Of a DNA stretch of 64,000 nucleotides, positions 22,658 to 34,932 are shown piece by piece; the first letter of the stretch is position 1; each line of letters starts with the position of its first letter. The DNA lies in assembly GCA_030490835.1 (NCBI GenBank), contig CM059971.1, positions 126,016,564 to 126,080,563 on the forward strand, read 5' to 3'. This DNA comes from Annona cherimola. Its lineage: Eukaryota; Streptophyta; Magnoliopsida; Magnoliales; Annonaceae. Under the pieces are notes generated by a model. That model worked only from the letters and a program-made list of their open reading frames with translations, ran no database searches and was not told the DNA's origin. The translations under genes were made by a program, and so were the position numbers.

Positions 22658-25600
22658 GATTAGACACCAGTTCCAGTCCCGGTTGGTCCAACCCAATTAT
22701 AATAATGCTAGGACATCGTAGCATCTTTTGCAGAGAACTCACGTAACTGGGCTAGGCCCATCTTACACAAATTTCAATACATATATATATTAAATACACT
22801 TATATAACAAATATACGAAGAAAAAAGCAAAAAAAAAATTTTTAAATAAGATTTTTGAAGTGGGCTAAGTGAGACATTTACTTAGCCTGGGCTAATAGGA
22901 TCATTTCTCATTTTTGTATATGTTGAGCCTCAGCATATGAGACTCTGGTTCAATGCACCCGGGTGTACTGCACCTTTTTTTTTAAAACTTTTTTTATGAA
23001 AATGTTAATCTAAGTGTATTTAACATGTGTATAAATTTTTATCATTTTTGGAGATTTTTAGATTTTTTTTCGGATTTTTTAAAATGAGTGGCATTTTTAG
23101 TAATTTAAACATGTTAAATGCGCTTATATTAACAGTTGTGTAAAAAAAATTTCAAAAAAAAATTTCAAAAAATGGGTGCAGTACACCCGGGTGCATTGAG
23201 GCTCAATGCACCCGGGTGTATTGAACTAGCCTAGCCTCCCAGCATATGCACAGGTGTTTTGATGTTCTTTTTATTTTTAAAAAATTTTCGTTTCATTTTT
23301 ATCATTTTACGTGAGCTGACATGTAATACATACATACATACATACATATATATATGTAATTGGGTCGGGTTCTATATAACCCGATTACAAAGAGTTTAAT
23401 CTAAATCAAATGTTCATATGTAATTTGGAAAAATATTTAGACCTATTTATATATGTCTCAGAATATAATAATATTTTATTAAATTATTTATTCACGTAGA
23501 AATTTAGAATATAATAATATTTTAGATGGTTTATATGTTGAAAATATATCTTTAAGATTTATATTTAATATTCAATTATTTTATTACTTTATTTTATAAG
23601 TTTGTAGATAAGACTTATGCACAATAATATTAGAAAAGTAAAAGAGTTTCCAAGATATTGTAAATGATACAAAATACAATAGATAAAGTAAATTTCCTAT
23701 CAACCATCGAAATATTTAAAATGAAAAGAATTGTATAGAAGAGAGATTTTATAAAAGTATTCTCGAATATATGTGAAGTTATATGTTTTTCTTCACAATA
23801 TTTAGAAGTTCAAAAATTTTCATCCATCTCACTCTTCCCCTCCATGAAAAAAATACTTTCTATTCTTAAAATTTTGTTAAAAATAATAAAAGTTTTAAAA
23901 TGATAAATATATATTACATGTAAAGAAATTTCTTTAATAAAAAACCTTAAAACACCTATGATTATTCAGATATGCATTGAAATCATTATCCGAAATGAAA
24001 ATTATGAATGGTTATGATTCATATTTATTATAAAGCATAAAGGCTATATGCTTACTCTTTGTTTTTAATTTTAAGATATATTTTCTATATCTGAACTATT
24101 TATCATATTTAAAATAACTTGTCTCATAAAAAAAGATAACTTGTTTGATCATGCTATAAAAAATAATTGTCTTTGGAAAATTATATTTAGTAAAAGAATT
24201 AGTGTATTTTGGGAGTGAATTACAACTATTTAAAATTTATTAAAAATACATGGTATAAAATATAGAATATAAAAATTTAGAATACATATCATTTTTGGAA
24301 TCATAAATAAAAACACGTTCGTAAATATGATAATTGTTTAAATTTATTTAAAAAATTAAAATTCTGTATTTCTGGTTAGTAAGGTATGTTTTGATACCTT
24401 TTTTAATAATAATAATAAAAAATCAAACATACTTCCCAGGGATGAATATCCAAGCATGAAGTGGGTGAGTTTTGAATTATTACTCAATAATGAAATAGGT
24501 ATGTAAAAATCAAAACATACTTCCCAGGGATGAAGATTGAAGCCTGAAGTAGGTGGCCCACTTCGCATGCCTCCCTTGCAACGATTAGACGTTGCAGATC
24601 CAGCAAATTTCATCAAAACCTTAGCAGGCGTAAATGGACGGTTTGCAAGACGCACGATGATTTTGCCTAATTGGGCAATCAGCCAATGTCGTAAAAATCA
24701 AGAAAAAAGTCCCATTTGGCCCAACGGATGGATGGAGCGGATTATATCAAGGATCCGCAATCATGGCCCACACCTACAACAGCTGCCAAATGCCTGGATC
24801 AAGGCAACGACTTCAAACCCTCGGAACAACGGCGCAAGCCGCGCAGCTGGGGGCTTGCAAAACCACTGTGAGATTTGCAAAATAGTATACCGAGCTAAAC
24901 ATTTTGCAAAAGAGTCCATTTAAACATGAAGAGAGAAATAGAGAATGGGCTGTAAAGTAAAAAATCCCCAGTTAAACTCGGCGCAAAGGGAGCAGCCTCA
25001 GGAGTAGTCATTTCCTCCCACCGCCAACCAAAAAAAGGAATAGCCATTATATTATAGAGGAGTGGTTCTATTAGCCCGGGCTAAGTAAATGGTCCACTTA
25101 GCCCATCTCAGAAAACCTATTTAAAATAATTTTTTTTATTTTTTTCTTTATACACTTGTTTATCTAAGTGTATTTAACATATAGACCAAGTTTTACCATT
25201 TTTGGAAATGTGCATATATTTTTTTTAGATTTTTGAAAATATATATTTTTCTTTCTTTCGCATAAATCTCGTTTTCTAGACACCATCCACGCTAAGTCCG
25301 AATTGTTCACAATATGTTCAATAATTTAACTGACTTTGCTTCTATAAAATCTCTCTTCTACAAAATCAATTTCATACAAATTCTAGTACTTGAGAGAAAA
25401 TTCATTTAATCTATTATATTTAGTATAATTTATATTATCATGTCCAATCAAAAAAAAAGAAAGTCCAATAAATTTTTTTTTTATATTATCATGAAAACTA
25501 TTTAATTTCTTTAATATCAATTTACATATGTTTCATATATAAATCTGTAAAATCAAAATAATAAAATATTTTAATGATAAATATTAATTTTAAAATTATA

Positions 25601-25824
25601 TTTTCAACATATAAACCGTCTAAAATATCATTATTATCATATTACGTGGACAAAAATGATGTCGTAAAATATTATTATATTCTAATATATATAAATAAAT
25701 CTAAGAATTTTTCATTTACAGATGAACACGCGTCATTTACAGATGTGTCAAATAGAAAATCAATATATGGCAGCATTGCTTGATATCTCACAGCCCAGGT
25801 TTCATGTTTCAGTAGCATCATATA
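22658..25824. other. Repeat-rich intergenic DNA
   Basis: Contains a fold-back at about 22950-23215 whose ends carry ATGCACCCGGGTGTA and its inverse, a (CATA)n/(TA)n microsatellite at about 23326-23356, a direct repeat of about 50 bp (24417-24467 and 24505-24556) and one half of another fold-back element at about 25060-25245. The open frame 24537-24923 lies in a GC-richer patch but matches nothing I know. Confidence 0.45.
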
Positions 25825-26105
25825 TTTTTTTTTGATTGGAGGATATTTTACATCATATCTCAATTCATATTACATTCAAACCCTGAGACAATTCTAATAA
25901 GCTTACAATGGAAGACGACAACAAGCTTCCACAATTAAGTGGAGAGACCGCTAGCTTCCATCCAAGTATAAAGGGGGACCACGCATGCCTCCACCCCAAA
26001 TATGGTTCAGAATCCCACATAAGATTCAAACCAGCACCGGTTGCAGAACGGGATACGGAAATCCCGTTCCACAGCCGATGACCAGACGAGCATCGCTCGT
26101 CTGGC
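25822..26105 (-). mobile_element. Retroposed SINE-like element with 14 bp target duplication
   Basis: Flanked by identical 14 bp repeats TTCAGTAGCATCAT at 25808-25821 and 26106-26119. The left end has a T-run (25825-25833), so the inserted RNA copy reads on the minus strand with its poly(A) tail at the left. Its 5' end, at 26105, opens with a perfect small hairpin, CCAGACGAGCGATGCTCGTC plus TGG. At about 26030 a box-B-like GGTTTGAATCTT is seen. Tail plus long duplication means target-primed retroposition; SINE versus truncated LINE is not settled. Confidence 0.75.
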
Positions 26106-26119
26106 TTCAGTAGCATCAT

Positions 26120-27054
26120 TTAATCATAGCACATGGTTGGTATTTGTCCCTTTCAAAAAAACAAAATACAATAACATATCCACACATCAATTGAAATAAA
26201 AAAACCGAACCGGCCATAATCTATTTTTCTGACCGGTTTCCGGTTTTCTAATTCAACCGGTGTGAATTGGAAAAACTAATGAACTGTGACGTGAGTGGTT
26301 CACGATCTGATCATCCAGTTCGATTTAGTTCTTAATCCGGTGATTATAAGAAAAGTAAACAAACCCGTGAGGATTATTGCAAATATTTTCATAGAGCTTT
26401 TTTACTTACAGTCTTTTTATTTTTTTTCCCTTCAAGCCCGATCACTTAGACCGTTGTAGGGCAATTATACATGTGCTACAGCCTACATTCATCCCTTCAA
26501 TTAATGATATTAATGCGTGTTGTTTTACTAACTATAGATCTTATAAGCGTCAACAGATTCTTTGGTGGCAAATCTACACATTAGATTTTGGGGCTATTTG
26601 CGTTAAAACTTCGTCTGTTCAGTGGTATGAAATGGGATGGATTGAGAAGATTAAATTAAAAGGATTGTTATGCATTGAAATATCAAAAATTATATTACAA
26701 ATAAGAAATAAAAATATATAATTATATATTGATAATAAAAAAATTTTAGAAACGAAAATTTCATATTATCTCTATCCCATTTCACATCGTAAGCACACTA
26801 TATAATTTTATTGACAAAATTGTTTCTATCATAAACTTTGTTTGGATTGAATAATAAAGATGTAATTATATCAATTCATCTAATGGTAAGATGGATCAAA
26901 CTTTGACTTACTAATAGAAAAAACTATTCTTGATGGTAGGACCGTTGGAATGTTGTGACGAATAGAGCTTATAAGTTGATATATTTTTGTAGAGGCAAAA
27001 TCGATGGGCAAATGTTACAAAATTATAAAAAGATGAGGAGGTAAAAGTAAATAG
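26120..27054. other. Intergenic, no gene recognised
   Basis: Includes a segment at about 26200-26350 rich in ACCGG/CCGGT words, probably a decayed transposon end. The open frame 26473-26721 has no recognisable similarity. Confidence 0.3.
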
Positions 27055-28070
27055 CCTTTGATAGTGTGTTTAAGAAGTAATAAAAATTTCTGAATGAAAA
27101 ATTTTTAATATAAAAAATTTTGAATCGGTAAAAAATGATATAACATGATAGAGATAAGGATGAGGAGTAAAGAGAATAAAGTTAAAATAGATAGATTAAT
27201 TATATGAGTAGCTGTGTAGAAATAATTGAAAAGTATGATAGTTGTATAGAAAGATATGATGAAATAAATTTTAAAATATGATAGTTATGAAGAGTGAAAA
27301 ATTTTAGATTGAAAAATTTTAATTTGAAAATTTTTTGTTGTAAACAAAATATGAGTAAATTGAGTTGGTTCACTTCACATTGCTTCAACTTGTCTTTACA
27401 AACAAAAGTTTGGCCTTCCTAGTTAATTCTAAATATGATAATAAATTATATTCTTATTTATAAACAGTTCTATATGACCACTTTGAATTTTAAAATTTTG
27501 ATGTTTGATGAAAGATTCATCCTATTTACTGTATTTAGTATTATTAGTTATGAAATTAAGTTTTATCTAAATTCAATATGTGCATAAGCCACATTTACTC
27601 AAAAATATGTAAATTGATGTGTAAATTAAAAAAAAAGCTCAGATCCATTCACATTATACTGTATAAAATCATTTATCCATATAGTAATAAATTTTAGATG
27701 GTTTAGATTTTGAAATACTATTTAAAACTGATATTTCGTATTAAATTATTTCATTAGATTGATTTTATCATATTTGTAAATACACAATTAAACAATTGAT
27801 AAAAAATGTCAATTTAAAACTTTTCAATCTAAAACTTTTCACTTCACAATTATCATATTTTTAATCATTTTTCATATTTTCCTATACAACTACCTTACTT
27901 TTCAATCATTTCTACACAACTATCCACACAATTAATCTATCTATTTTAACTTTATTCTCTTTACTACTCATCATTACCTCTATCATATCACATTCATTTG
28001 ACAACTTTTACTCTCCAAAACTTTTTATCAAAAGTTTTATTCATTACCAAACACGCTTTAGAAAAATTAG
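27055..28070. mobile_element. Two Tourist-like MITE copies in opposite orientation
   Basis: A forward copy at about 27060-27350 starts GTGTGTTTAAGAAGTAATAA. An inverse copy at about 27785-28067 ends ATTACCAAACACGC. Both carry the shared core and are diverged. The segment between them (about 27480-27780) resembles the internal part of the Micron-like family. Confidence 0.6.
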
Positions 28071-28876
28071 AAGACTTTCGTAATAATATAAGTAATTTTA
28101 GAACAACAGATAGAGTAGATTTTTCATTTACTATTTAGATATTAAAAATAAATAGTGTTACATAAAAATGGGGTTTCACAGAAACATCTACGAATTCATA
28201 AATATAATCATATATTTAGAAAAAAGGCAAAGTCCAATATTTATAAATATAATTATATATTTAAAAAATAGCGCAGAACCTATAATTCCACGTAAGAGAA
28301 TGCTGTTATCTTCCGTTAATTATAGAGGGAAATTTTTAAAACGGCTAAATTGCCCTTAATATTTCTTTAAAAAAGACATTATGTGGACATTGTGTTATAC
28401 AAATTATGGTTTTGAAATAAACAATGCATAGTCATCTGCCCCATTTGGTATGTACGCAAACACCTACAATACCTCTTTTATATATTTTTGAAAATTGTTA
28501 ATGGCAATTTGGTCATTTCGAACAAATTTTCCTGAATTACCTAGCAGAAACTAACCCTGATATCATATTTGAAATTATGGGTAGGAACTGTATTTATCTG
28601 TGTGATTCTTCTACATACGTGGTCTATATGTAAGTAGGAGTATAATTTACAACATGAGCGGCTGTGTATTGCCTATTCCAGGCGACCAGAGCACCGTATT
28701 CCCAGCCGTTTCGTGGTTGGCATGGCCTGACGTGGCCAGCCGCTGCAGCCAGCCATGCTGGGCGCCACCTGCCACCGCCTGCTCAACTCAACTTATAAAT
28801 TTCAAAGTGCCGAACGCGAGACAGAGAGACGTGTGATTTTGCTTTTGCAGTAGTCTCTTCTTAGCTTGTGGATTTC
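28071..28876 (+). promoter_or_regulatory. 5' flank of the KIX-domain gene
   Basis: The last ~230 bases before the start codon are GC-richer (around 28660-28850) and should contain the promoter and leader. An open frame at 28654-28836 lies here but has no recognisable similarity. No clear TATA box was identified. Confidence 0.35.
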
Positions 28877-31800
28877 ATGGCCGAAAACAATCGGGCAGCT
28901 TTGCCTTTGACGACGGAAGATCACGACTGGAGGACCCATGTGACGAAGGTTTATCGACAAAAGATTGTCGAGAAGATGTGAGTGTTTCGGTTTTTGGAAT
29001 CTTTATAAACAATGCCTTCTTCTTTTTCTCTCTTCTTCTCCACCCAACTACGTAGATAGCAATCGGAAGTAACAGATTTTTTCTGCAGGACTGATGAAAA
29101 TGAATATTTCAAATCGGAAAGAAAATGATAATACAAATTAAAGTAAGCGTCTATTAAATATGTAGAATACGTTTTCATCAAAAGAAATATGTAAAATACA
29201 TCTTCTACTCCTGTCATATCATACTATTATCTTAATTTTTTAATTTTTTTTCTTTTTCTTTCCATTTTTTACTTTTGAAAAACAATGACTGAGATCTAAG
29301 TTCCATAAAAAAGAAGAAAAAGAGAAGAAAATTACTGAGATCTAAGGAAGGGGGGAGTGATCTTGGTCAGTTGATAAATTCTTATACATTTGTGCTTACT
29401 GTGACCTTTCTACTTTCTAGAGAAGCGAGTCAGTCGGATCTTCAAATTACTTTTTATCCAAGCCTAATATATAGGATACCGTGCCTACCTAAAATATAGG
29501 TCGGTTAAGAACGAAATTAGAATTTGGCATACCTTGCCCTGGCTAAAAATGGGAACGGTTTCAACGAAACTAATGCAATAACTCTTCCTGATTTTGTTGT
29601 TGTTGTTATTGTTGTCGTTCAAAAATCATAGCCGACATTGAATTTCAAATATAATTCCTGACGGTCGGCAGTAAAAATCAAATATTCAACTGATCCTAGA
29701 TAAATAAAATTATAAAATTAATATTTTTATTATATAAAAAAGTAAAAATTTCTCCCATAATCCCTCATATACTTATAATGTTTAATATATATACTAATAA
29801 TGTTTAATAAATGAGGAATAATGTTTAATATATATACTAATAATGTTTAATAAATGAGGAATAATGTTTAATATATATACTAATAATGTTTAATAAATGA
29901 GGAATAATGTTTAATATATATACTAATAATGTTTAATAAATGAGGAACGATTTTGCTTAGCCCACCTCAAAAAATCTATTTATAATAATTTTTTTATTTT
30001 TTCTTCGTACAATTGTTTATTTAATTTTATTTAACATATAAACTAAATTTTACCACTTTTGGATATGTTTATATATTTTAAAATCTAAAAAAATATATAA
30101 ATATACCCAAAAATGGTAAAACTTAGTTTATATATTAAATATACTTAGATAAACAATTGTACAGGGAAAAAAGTAAAAAAAGTTGTTGTAAATAGATTTT
30201 TTGAAGTAGGCTAAGCGAGACATTTACTTAACCTGGGTAAACAAGATTACTTCTCTTATATGCATAACATTTAGTCCTAAATTCCTTTCGTGACAATACC
30301 GTTAATACAACCGCTGTCTTTTCTTCAATTGAAAAGAAAGACTATTTTGCCCATTTAAAATTTTCTAATTGAGACAATTTAACTTTAATATGACTTAATT
30401 AATGATAGATTTAAGAGTCATATTAAGGTTGAATTATTTTAATTAAATTTTTTTGAAAGTATAAAATTATCTTTTCAATAAGATAGATAACTATGTATTA
30501 ACTACGTGGGTATAATAAGAATTTAGAATAAAATCTTATGAGTATGAGAGAAATTTATAATACGTTGTGGGTATAATAGAAATCATGTGCAAATATTAGG
30601 TATATAAAAGACATTCTCCCTATAAAAAAATTACAGCATATAACGACTCCAAAGCTTTTCGTGTGGTCTCATCTAATTACAAAGTAGGTAAAATAAATGT
30701 AAAAAATGGTTTGAATTAATTATAAAGTTGTCTTTTTTAATATCTAAATTGTGTAAAATGTCATTCTTGATTTTATAAAATATTATTATATTCTAATGTA
30801 TTGAATGATCTAACTATGAATATATATATATATATTTAAGTAAATATTGTATGAACATCTTTTTTTTTTTTTTGATGAACGGAAACGCCCCTATCCCGGT
30901 CCCCTTGCAATGTGGAAGGAAGCCGGGTTGTATGAACATCTTTGATTTAAATAAAACTTGATCTCTTAGCTTAATAAATGATGTTCAACGGAATGGCAAA
31001 GTATATTTTGTATCATTATCAAGTAGGAGTGTATTTAACATCATTATCAAAGTAGGCACAAATTTTCGGAGTTAATTTATTACTTATTGTCTAAAAACAA
31101 GTCTACCATTGAAAATATTCTATTATAATGTATTAATTAAAAACATCTGATTTGTACGATATTTTTATTATGAAGATACTACTAACGGTCAAAATTATTT
31201 TAAATTTTGGTATATGGCTTATTTTTAAAAAGCAACTAAAAGACATATTTTTTGGATTTGTTCTTAAGGAGCTGCCCTAGGTAAAAATCCGCTTCTTCAA
31301 TCTTTTATTTTCTTGAGTGTGAAGCCATGGTGGAATTTCAAGGATACTTTTAAATAAAAATTAAATTCACTCTTTTCTGGAAAAATATATTCTAAATAAA
31401 AATAGGACTTTTACCAGAAGATTAAAATATTTTTCTTCTTTTTCTTTTTCAGTATTACTTTATTTTTACATGGTGTGAAACAAAAGCTATATTTAATAAA
31501 GTTAAAATGTTCATATATGTTAAGTGTAAAGAATATCTAAGTATATTTATTTGTCTATGAAAATAGAATAATTAATCATTAAAAGATTTTGAACAAGTGT
31601 CAAGTCCTTTTTTATTTAAGATGCCATTCAATTGTTAAAAAAAAGAAAAGAAAAGAAAGAAAATCTTGATTTTATTAAGACATATTTCTTACCATCGATG
31701 TAGACAAAGATAAATCTTTTACTTTTATTTATAATATATTTTCGTTGTTATAAAAAAAATACGTTGATGCATTGGTATTAATAAATAGATTTCACTCTTC

Positions 31801-33912
31801 AGATATAAGACATGTATCCTGTGTCACAACCTAATGGGGTGGACATTTTTTGGATATGAGATTTAGTTTCAAATGAGAAAATAAACATTCAGATTCATAA
31901 GTGGTCTCTGTTTATGATGGAAACTAGATTTTGTCATAAATGAAATGGAATTGTTAGAATTAGTTTTTCGGATATGAGATTTAGTTTCAAACGAGAAAAT
32001 AAACATTCGGATTCATAAGTGGTCTTTGTTTGTGATGGAAACTAGATTTTGTTATTAATGAAATGGAATTGTTAGAATTAGTTTTTTGCATATGAGATTT
32101 AGTTTCAAATGAGAAAATAAACATTGGGATTCATAACTGGTCTCCGTTTTTGAAGGAAACTAGATTTTGTTATAAACGAAATGGACTTGGAGTTAAAAGC
32201 TATGTTTGGTAATAAGTGGTCTCTATTTATGACGGAAACTAGATTTTGTTATAAATGAAATGGACTCATTAGAATTAAATGGTATATTTGGGAAGTGACA
32301 AAACTTTTAAATTTAAAGAAAATGATATAATATGATATAATATGATAGAGATAATAATGAGAAGTAAAGAAAATAAAATAGATAGGTTATTTCTAATAAA
32401 AAAAATAGATGAGTTAGTTATATAGAAATAATTAAAAAGTAGGATAGTTGTATAGAAAAATATTTTCAATCTAAAACTTTTCACTCTCTATAACTATCCA
32501 TATTTCTTAATCATTTTTTCATATTTTTTTAATATAACTATCCAATTTTTAATCAATTCTACTCAAATACTTGTACAACTAAGCTATCTATTTTAATTTT
32601 ATGCCATTTACTTTTCAATATTACCTCTATCATATCACACAATTTTATTACATTTCAAAAAAATTTACACTAAAAATTTTTCATCCAAAGGTTTTATTAC
32701 TACCCAAATACTCCTAGAGAATAAAAAGTTTTAGATTAAGAAGTTTTTTAATTTAACAAACAATGCCCAAATTCTAAAATCCAATTCAGACTTTCTTGTC
32801 ATGGTTCCCTGCCTTTTTGTAGACTGAAGGCCACATTCCCTTGCTACTTGCAAGCAGGCGGAATCGCTTCCATGTTGTCTGCAACTCTGCATGGATTGAT
32901 TTGTGGAAGGCAGGAGACTGAATCCCTTTTACAAAACACCATCGAGCAACATAAAACTTGAAAATCCTAGATCAGCCTTTTAGATTTTTGGTACTTTGAT
33001 AGCCGCTGGTGTCCAGCAACGAATTGCAGCCTGGTGCTTAAGTTCCCAAAAACTTGGTGAAGTGCCGAAGATCAACAGAGCCTTACCATCTCAAGACGAC
33101 AATTATGAATATGATATCAAAACTGTTTTTACATGAAGGAGCTTGTGTCAAATTAGAATAATCTGAATCATCATGAAATTCTATCTATTAGAAAGCTTAT
33201 GTTTTATACTGCCATCTTCTGACTCGATGAACGGATTCATGGAAGATGAGATATTGCATGAGGAATTGTTTTTAAATGACTACTGCATCATATCCGTGTC
33301 TGGCAAACACCTTTTGTTCCACTTTTCATGTGCCTTCTTGTCAACAACCTAACCTAATCAACGACGCTCCTCTTTTCATTCCTAGAACAAAATGTATGGA
33401 GAAGCATTTGCCAATTCCTGGCCCCGAGGCGTTGACAGAAATCAAGAAACTAGCTGCAAGACATGAGGAAAGGGTCTATACCTCCTCTACAGGCAAGGTA
33501 TATTAGTCTGTCCGCCATTATGTCCTTGATTTCTCTGTTATCTTAGGCTCTTCCTTGGTAATTTGGCCTTGTTGTAGGATGAATTCCTTCTTAATCTATT
33601 GTTTGAATTGGCAAAGAAGAATAAGTCCTTGATCGGGCCCCGAAATTTCCTTGCTTATTCATCCTATCAACTTTTTAATGCTTATCTTCTCTTCACCACT
33701 GCTTAAATTGCTCTCTTCTTTTCTCAACTTGGGTGGATGGTTATTGTGGAACTATAAATATGGAGAAGATGCGATTGTTTTGTTATCCTCTCAAAAAAAA
33801 ATTTCAGGTCGATTATGTACGGAAAATGCAACTGAAGATTTTTATTATGGATATAAGACCTGCAATTCGCAATGGAGCACCATGGATAAGGCCGATCACA
33901 TACGGAAAATAG
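28877..33912 (+). CDS. Short MED15-like KIX-domain protein
   Basis: Three small exons, 28877-28977, 33386-33497 and 33808-33912, with GT-AG introns of 4408 and 310 bases, join in frame to 105 residues. The protein is almost entirely one KIX domain: DWRTHVTKVYRQKIVEKI (from about residue 17), MEKHLPIPGPEALTEIKKLA, then ARHEERVYTSSTGK and VDYVRKMQLKIFIM. This order matches the N-terminal KIX of plant Mediator subunit MED15a, which binds activator domains. The rest of MED15 (Gln-rich region, C-terminal Mediator-anchoring part) is missing, as in short KIX-only proteins known from other plants. It may compete with MED15 for activators; that is inference. Exon-intron phases match and the reading frame is open, but the gene is easily missed because the exons are small. 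The 3' end falls in a local duplication. Confidence 0.75.
29774..29945. repeat. 43 bp minisatellite, four units
   Basis: Four head-to-tail copies of a 43 bp unit that contains AATAATGTTTAATATATATA and ends AATAAATGAGG. Copies are essentially identical, with the first differing at its left edge. It lies in intron 1 of the KIX gene and abuts a fold-back element. Confidence 0.9.
29946..30260. mobile_element. Fold-back element in KIX-gene intron
   Basis: Palindromic element of about 300 bp. Its left end has GCTTAGCCCACCTCAAAAAA and its right end TTTTTTGAAGTAGGCTAAGC. The arms pair through TTTAACATATAAACTAAATT and its complement. It belongs to the same group as the elements at about 5845-6150, 22755-22910 and 25060-25245. 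Confidence 0.7.
30863..30927 (-). mobile_element. Very short retroposon with 16 bp target duplication
   Basis: A 65 bp insertion between identical 16 bp repeats TTGTATGAACATCTTT at 30847-30862 and 30928-30943. A T-run at its left end is the poly(A) tail of a minus-strand copy; the body is GC-rich and ends GGAAGGAAGCCGGG. The AAACGGTTCATC-like junction before the tail resembles the 25.8 kb element's tail junction. It is probably a strongly 5'-truncated SINE or LINE. Confidence 0.75.
31846..32280. repeat. 118 bp tandem repeat, about 3.6 units
   Basis: Units start near 31852, 31970 and 32088 (exact 118 bp spacing), followed by a partial, diverged unit to about 32276. Each contains GGATATGAGATTTAGTTTCA and GGAAACTAGATTTTGTTATA, with scattered substitutions. 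It lies in intron 1 of the KIX gene and is followed directly by MITE copies. Confidence 0.85.
32281..32716. mobile_element. Tourist-like MITE copies in KIX-gene intron
   Basis: A forward part (about 32281-32460) and an inverse part (about 32460-32716) of the 290 bp MITE meet head to head. Ends are degraded and target duplications are not visible. Confidence 0.5.
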
Positions 33913-33960
33913 ATTTTTGTTATGGATAGAAGACCTGAAATTCCCTTTGGAGCACCATGG
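33819..33960. repeat. Imperfect tandem duplication across KIX-gene exon 3
   Basis: A segment from ACGGAAAATGCAACTG to GGAGCACCATGG (33819-33887) recurs at 33902-33960, 83 bp downstream, with small deletions. The stop codon used by the KIX gene (33910-33912) lies inside the second copy, so the last few residues of the protein come from the duplication. Confidence 0.75.
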
Positions 33961-34510
33961 AACTAATGCTGAGGTGGTTGCTGAGACGTGAAGAAGAACG
34001 TGGATATGTGCATGCATTTGGGTAGCCTCCTTTTCCTTCTCAGGAAGATTCAGATTCAAATGCATATTTAAGTAGCTGCATACACAGGATATCTTATGTA
34101 ATGTATTTTGGATATTTTCATTTTGCTTTCTTGATTGATGGCCATGATATACGGGTTTCATTAATTTGGTCATATAATAAATGAATCCTGGATGAAAGTG
34201 AATGATTAAAAATATATATGGGTAACAGAAATTCTCATTGTTGGATCCAAAATGTTGACTAAATGGGCCATCATAAATTGTTGAATTTCTTAACAAGAGC
34301 GTCAATTTATCTGGGTGATGGCAATAAAGCTTTGAGAAAGCAATAACAGAGAGACTCAATTGCATTGTGCAGTACAATGGCGTTGAATTCAACAATAAAA
34401 GAAATAACTGTCTAATTACAGAAAAAACTGCGAACATCAAGCGTAAACAAGGTGAAGAAAATTAAATGGATGATCTTTACCTATCTATCGTCGTAAAAAG
34501 TTGTATACTC

Positions 34511-34928
34511 CTAACAAGGGATAAGACCAATGAACCATCTAAGCACTCTAACAGGAAGCCTTATAAGATCGACGGCCAGATTCGCCAATGCAGAAAAGCA
34601 CATGCAACAGGGGCACAGGCAACTCAGCACATTTCTGTAACAACAACAGCACAAGGTAGAGGAGAAGCCAAAGAAGATGTAAGACCAGAAAGTCAATGGA
34701 CACCCATCATAAATGAATCCATGGTAGGAGATGGATTACGATGCAATGAAAGAAATGAGAGCGGTGTTTGGGGGGATGGGAAGTGGAATAGAATCGATGG
34801 CAGATCAAAGGAAGAGAGAGGGCGACTCACCCAACGATCCAAACGACCGCTCCCACAAGGGCCAAAACCAACGCCGCGAGTGCGAAGGGCAGGCCAATCA
34901 AGAAGCCCAAAGGCCTGCATTCTCCCAT
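34511..34928 (-). CDS. TAX: TAXIMIN small Cys-rich secretory peptide
   Basis: Two exons on the minus strand, 34831-34928 and 34511-34634, GT-AG intron of 196 bases, joined to 73 residues, the usual length of the family. It starts [20 protein letters not shown] and continues with a hydrophobic stretch to about residue 32 that acts as signal peptide or membrane anchor. The second exon encodes [20 protein letters not shown] and ends WFIGLIPC, with the conserved Cys pattern. TAXIMIN peptides were found as regulators of secondary metabolism and, in Arabidopsis (TAX1, TAX2), of lateral organ separation. The frame stays open upstream of the ATG (to 35069) but that part is Glu/Arg low complexity from a GA-rich leader and is excluded. 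It converges with the KIX gene about 600 bp away. Confidence 0.95.
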
Positions 34929-34932
34929 TGTA

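Noticed and set aside
24537..24923. 128-codon frame in a GC-richer patch
   Set aside because: No domain recognised, no splice or promoter context; kept only as a note in the intergenic entry.
29774..29945. CRISPR-like repeat array
   Set aside because: The units are contiguous with no variable spacers; it is a minisatellite in a plant intron.
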